DNA of 26,953 nucleotides from Chara braunii (taxonomy: Eukaryota > Streptophyta > Charophyceae > Charales > Characeae), in the NCBI GenBank assembly GCA_003427395.1, contig BFEA01000049.1, forward strand, positions 3,715,533 through 3,742,485, read 5' to 3'. The position numbers were made by a program, and so were the translations under genes. Numbering within the stretch: the stretch's first letter is position 1; each line of letters starts with the position of its first letter. This document shows, piece after piece, positions 26,661 to 26,953 of this stretch. Below the pieces are notes generated by a model. It did no database searches, was not told the origin of the DNA, and saw only the letters and a list, made by a program, of their open reading frames with translations.

Positions 26661-26953
26661 GCGAGCGATGAGCCCGATGGCCCCTCATTTGTGATCAACA
26701 TCCCCCCGCATTTGACGGTCCATCCAGTCTTTCACGCCTCGAAGATGGCGACACATACACCAGCTAAGAGCGACGACTTCCCGGGCTGAAGATCGCAAGA
26801 TCCTCCATCTATGGATGGTCATCAGGAAGTTGACCGCGTCATCACGAATCGCAAGTACGGCAGCAAGCCTCGACAGTACAAGGTTACATTCAAAGCATGC
26901 GATCCCGACGACACTCGATGGATTTCAGGAGCAGATTTGAAAACATCCGCACC
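26640..26953 (+). pseudogene. Element 3 integrase tail and divergent chromodomain
   Basis: The frame ending at 26789 gives FVINIPPHLTVHPVFHASKM, the end of the integrase C-terminal domain. After a stop, GHQEVDRVITNRKYGSKPRQ then YKVTFKACDPDDTRWISGAD is readable up to the window edge. This matches the layout of a chromodomain but lacks the usual aromatic-cage Trp and Tyr (the WKGY word is replaced by FKACD), as in the non-canonical (group II) chromodomains of some chromoviruses. It may continue beyond the window. Confidence 0.75.

Larger units (their letters stand above)
19937..26953 (+). mobile_element. Element 3: Ty3/gypsy chromovirus, 3' end outside window
   Basis: A plus-strand LTR retrotransposon. 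The start given is near the inner edge of its 5' LTR. Order: primer site (19946), repeat-rich leader, gag (21004-23116), protease, RT, RNase H, integrase, and a divergent chromodomain reaching the window end. The 3' LTR is not in the window. The coding path is broken by stops at 21181, 22744, 23791, 25291, 25480, 25855 and 26272 and by several frameshifts, so it is inactive. It differs in sequence from elements 1 and 2. Confidence 0.92.

Overview
This window is a plant-type nuclear repeat landscape with no convincing host gene. It holds three decayed Ty3/gypsy LTR retrotransposons of the chromodomain (chromovirus) type, plus microsatellites, minisatellites, palindromes and at least one fragment of mitochondrial DNA. 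The organism is most likely a streptophyte (charophyte alga or land plant). The evidence is the tRNA-Met-type primer binding sites (TGGTATCAGAG), the chromodomain pol genes, and a nad4L fragment that reads like streptophyte mitochondrial nad4L. The gag style recalls elements I associate with the charophyte Chara braunii, but this is recall and not a search result. Three single N bases (3313, 9306, 9330) and long homopolymers suggest a draft assembly.

Layout. A (GA)n tract and unidentified flank (1-438) precede element 1, an essentially full-length minus-strand chromovirus at 439-11356. Its 5' LTR is at 11048-11356 and its 3' LTR at 439-731. The 5-bp flanks match at four of five bases (GACCA/GACCG), and a Met-tRNA primer site abuts the 5' LTR. 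Reading right to left it has a very long composite leader (8427-11034), gag (8426 to about 5850) split by a mitochondrial fragment (about 7025-7214), protease, RT, RNase H, DD35E integrase and a canonical chromodomain (2032-2190). Every ORF is broken by stops and frameshifts. The leader contains a small inverted-repeat element with 8-bp flanking repeats, a repeated CCCCATGGGG module, telo-box motifs, a 46-bp minisatellite and a cluster of CACGTG boxes.

From 11357 to 13107 lie tandem duplications (172 bp x2, about 55 bp x3), a (TC)n tract and a stretch that may be organellar. Element 2 (about 13108-16590, minus) is a second Ty3 chromovirus: protease, RT, RNase H, integrase and chromodomain are all recognisable and all damaged. 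No LTRs or gag were found. From 16591 to 18767 there is no gene: CTC and TG microsatellites, homopolymers, G-rich blocks, a cluster of GTAC-centred perfect palindromes, and two diverged copies of a roughly 100-bp module.

Element 3 (plus strand) runs from an incompletely delimited 5' LTR (ending about 19942) to the window end. It has a primer site (19946-19957), a repeat-array leader, gag with a 468-bp tandem duplication, a CCHC knuckle, protease, an RT whose YxDD catalytic box has been deleted, RNase H, integrase, and a non-canonical chromodomain at the edge. Its 3' LTR lies outside the window.

How the parts relate: each element would once have supplied capsid (gag), protease, reverse transcriptase/RNase H and integrase for its own copying, with the chromodomain biasing insertion. 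None can do so now. I found no defence system, operon, CRISPR array or other undescribed gene system. The points most worth a second look are the mitochondrial insertion in gag, the palindrome cluster, the excised RT active site, the ACGT-core motif arrays next to two unrelated gag genes, and the small inverted-repeat element.
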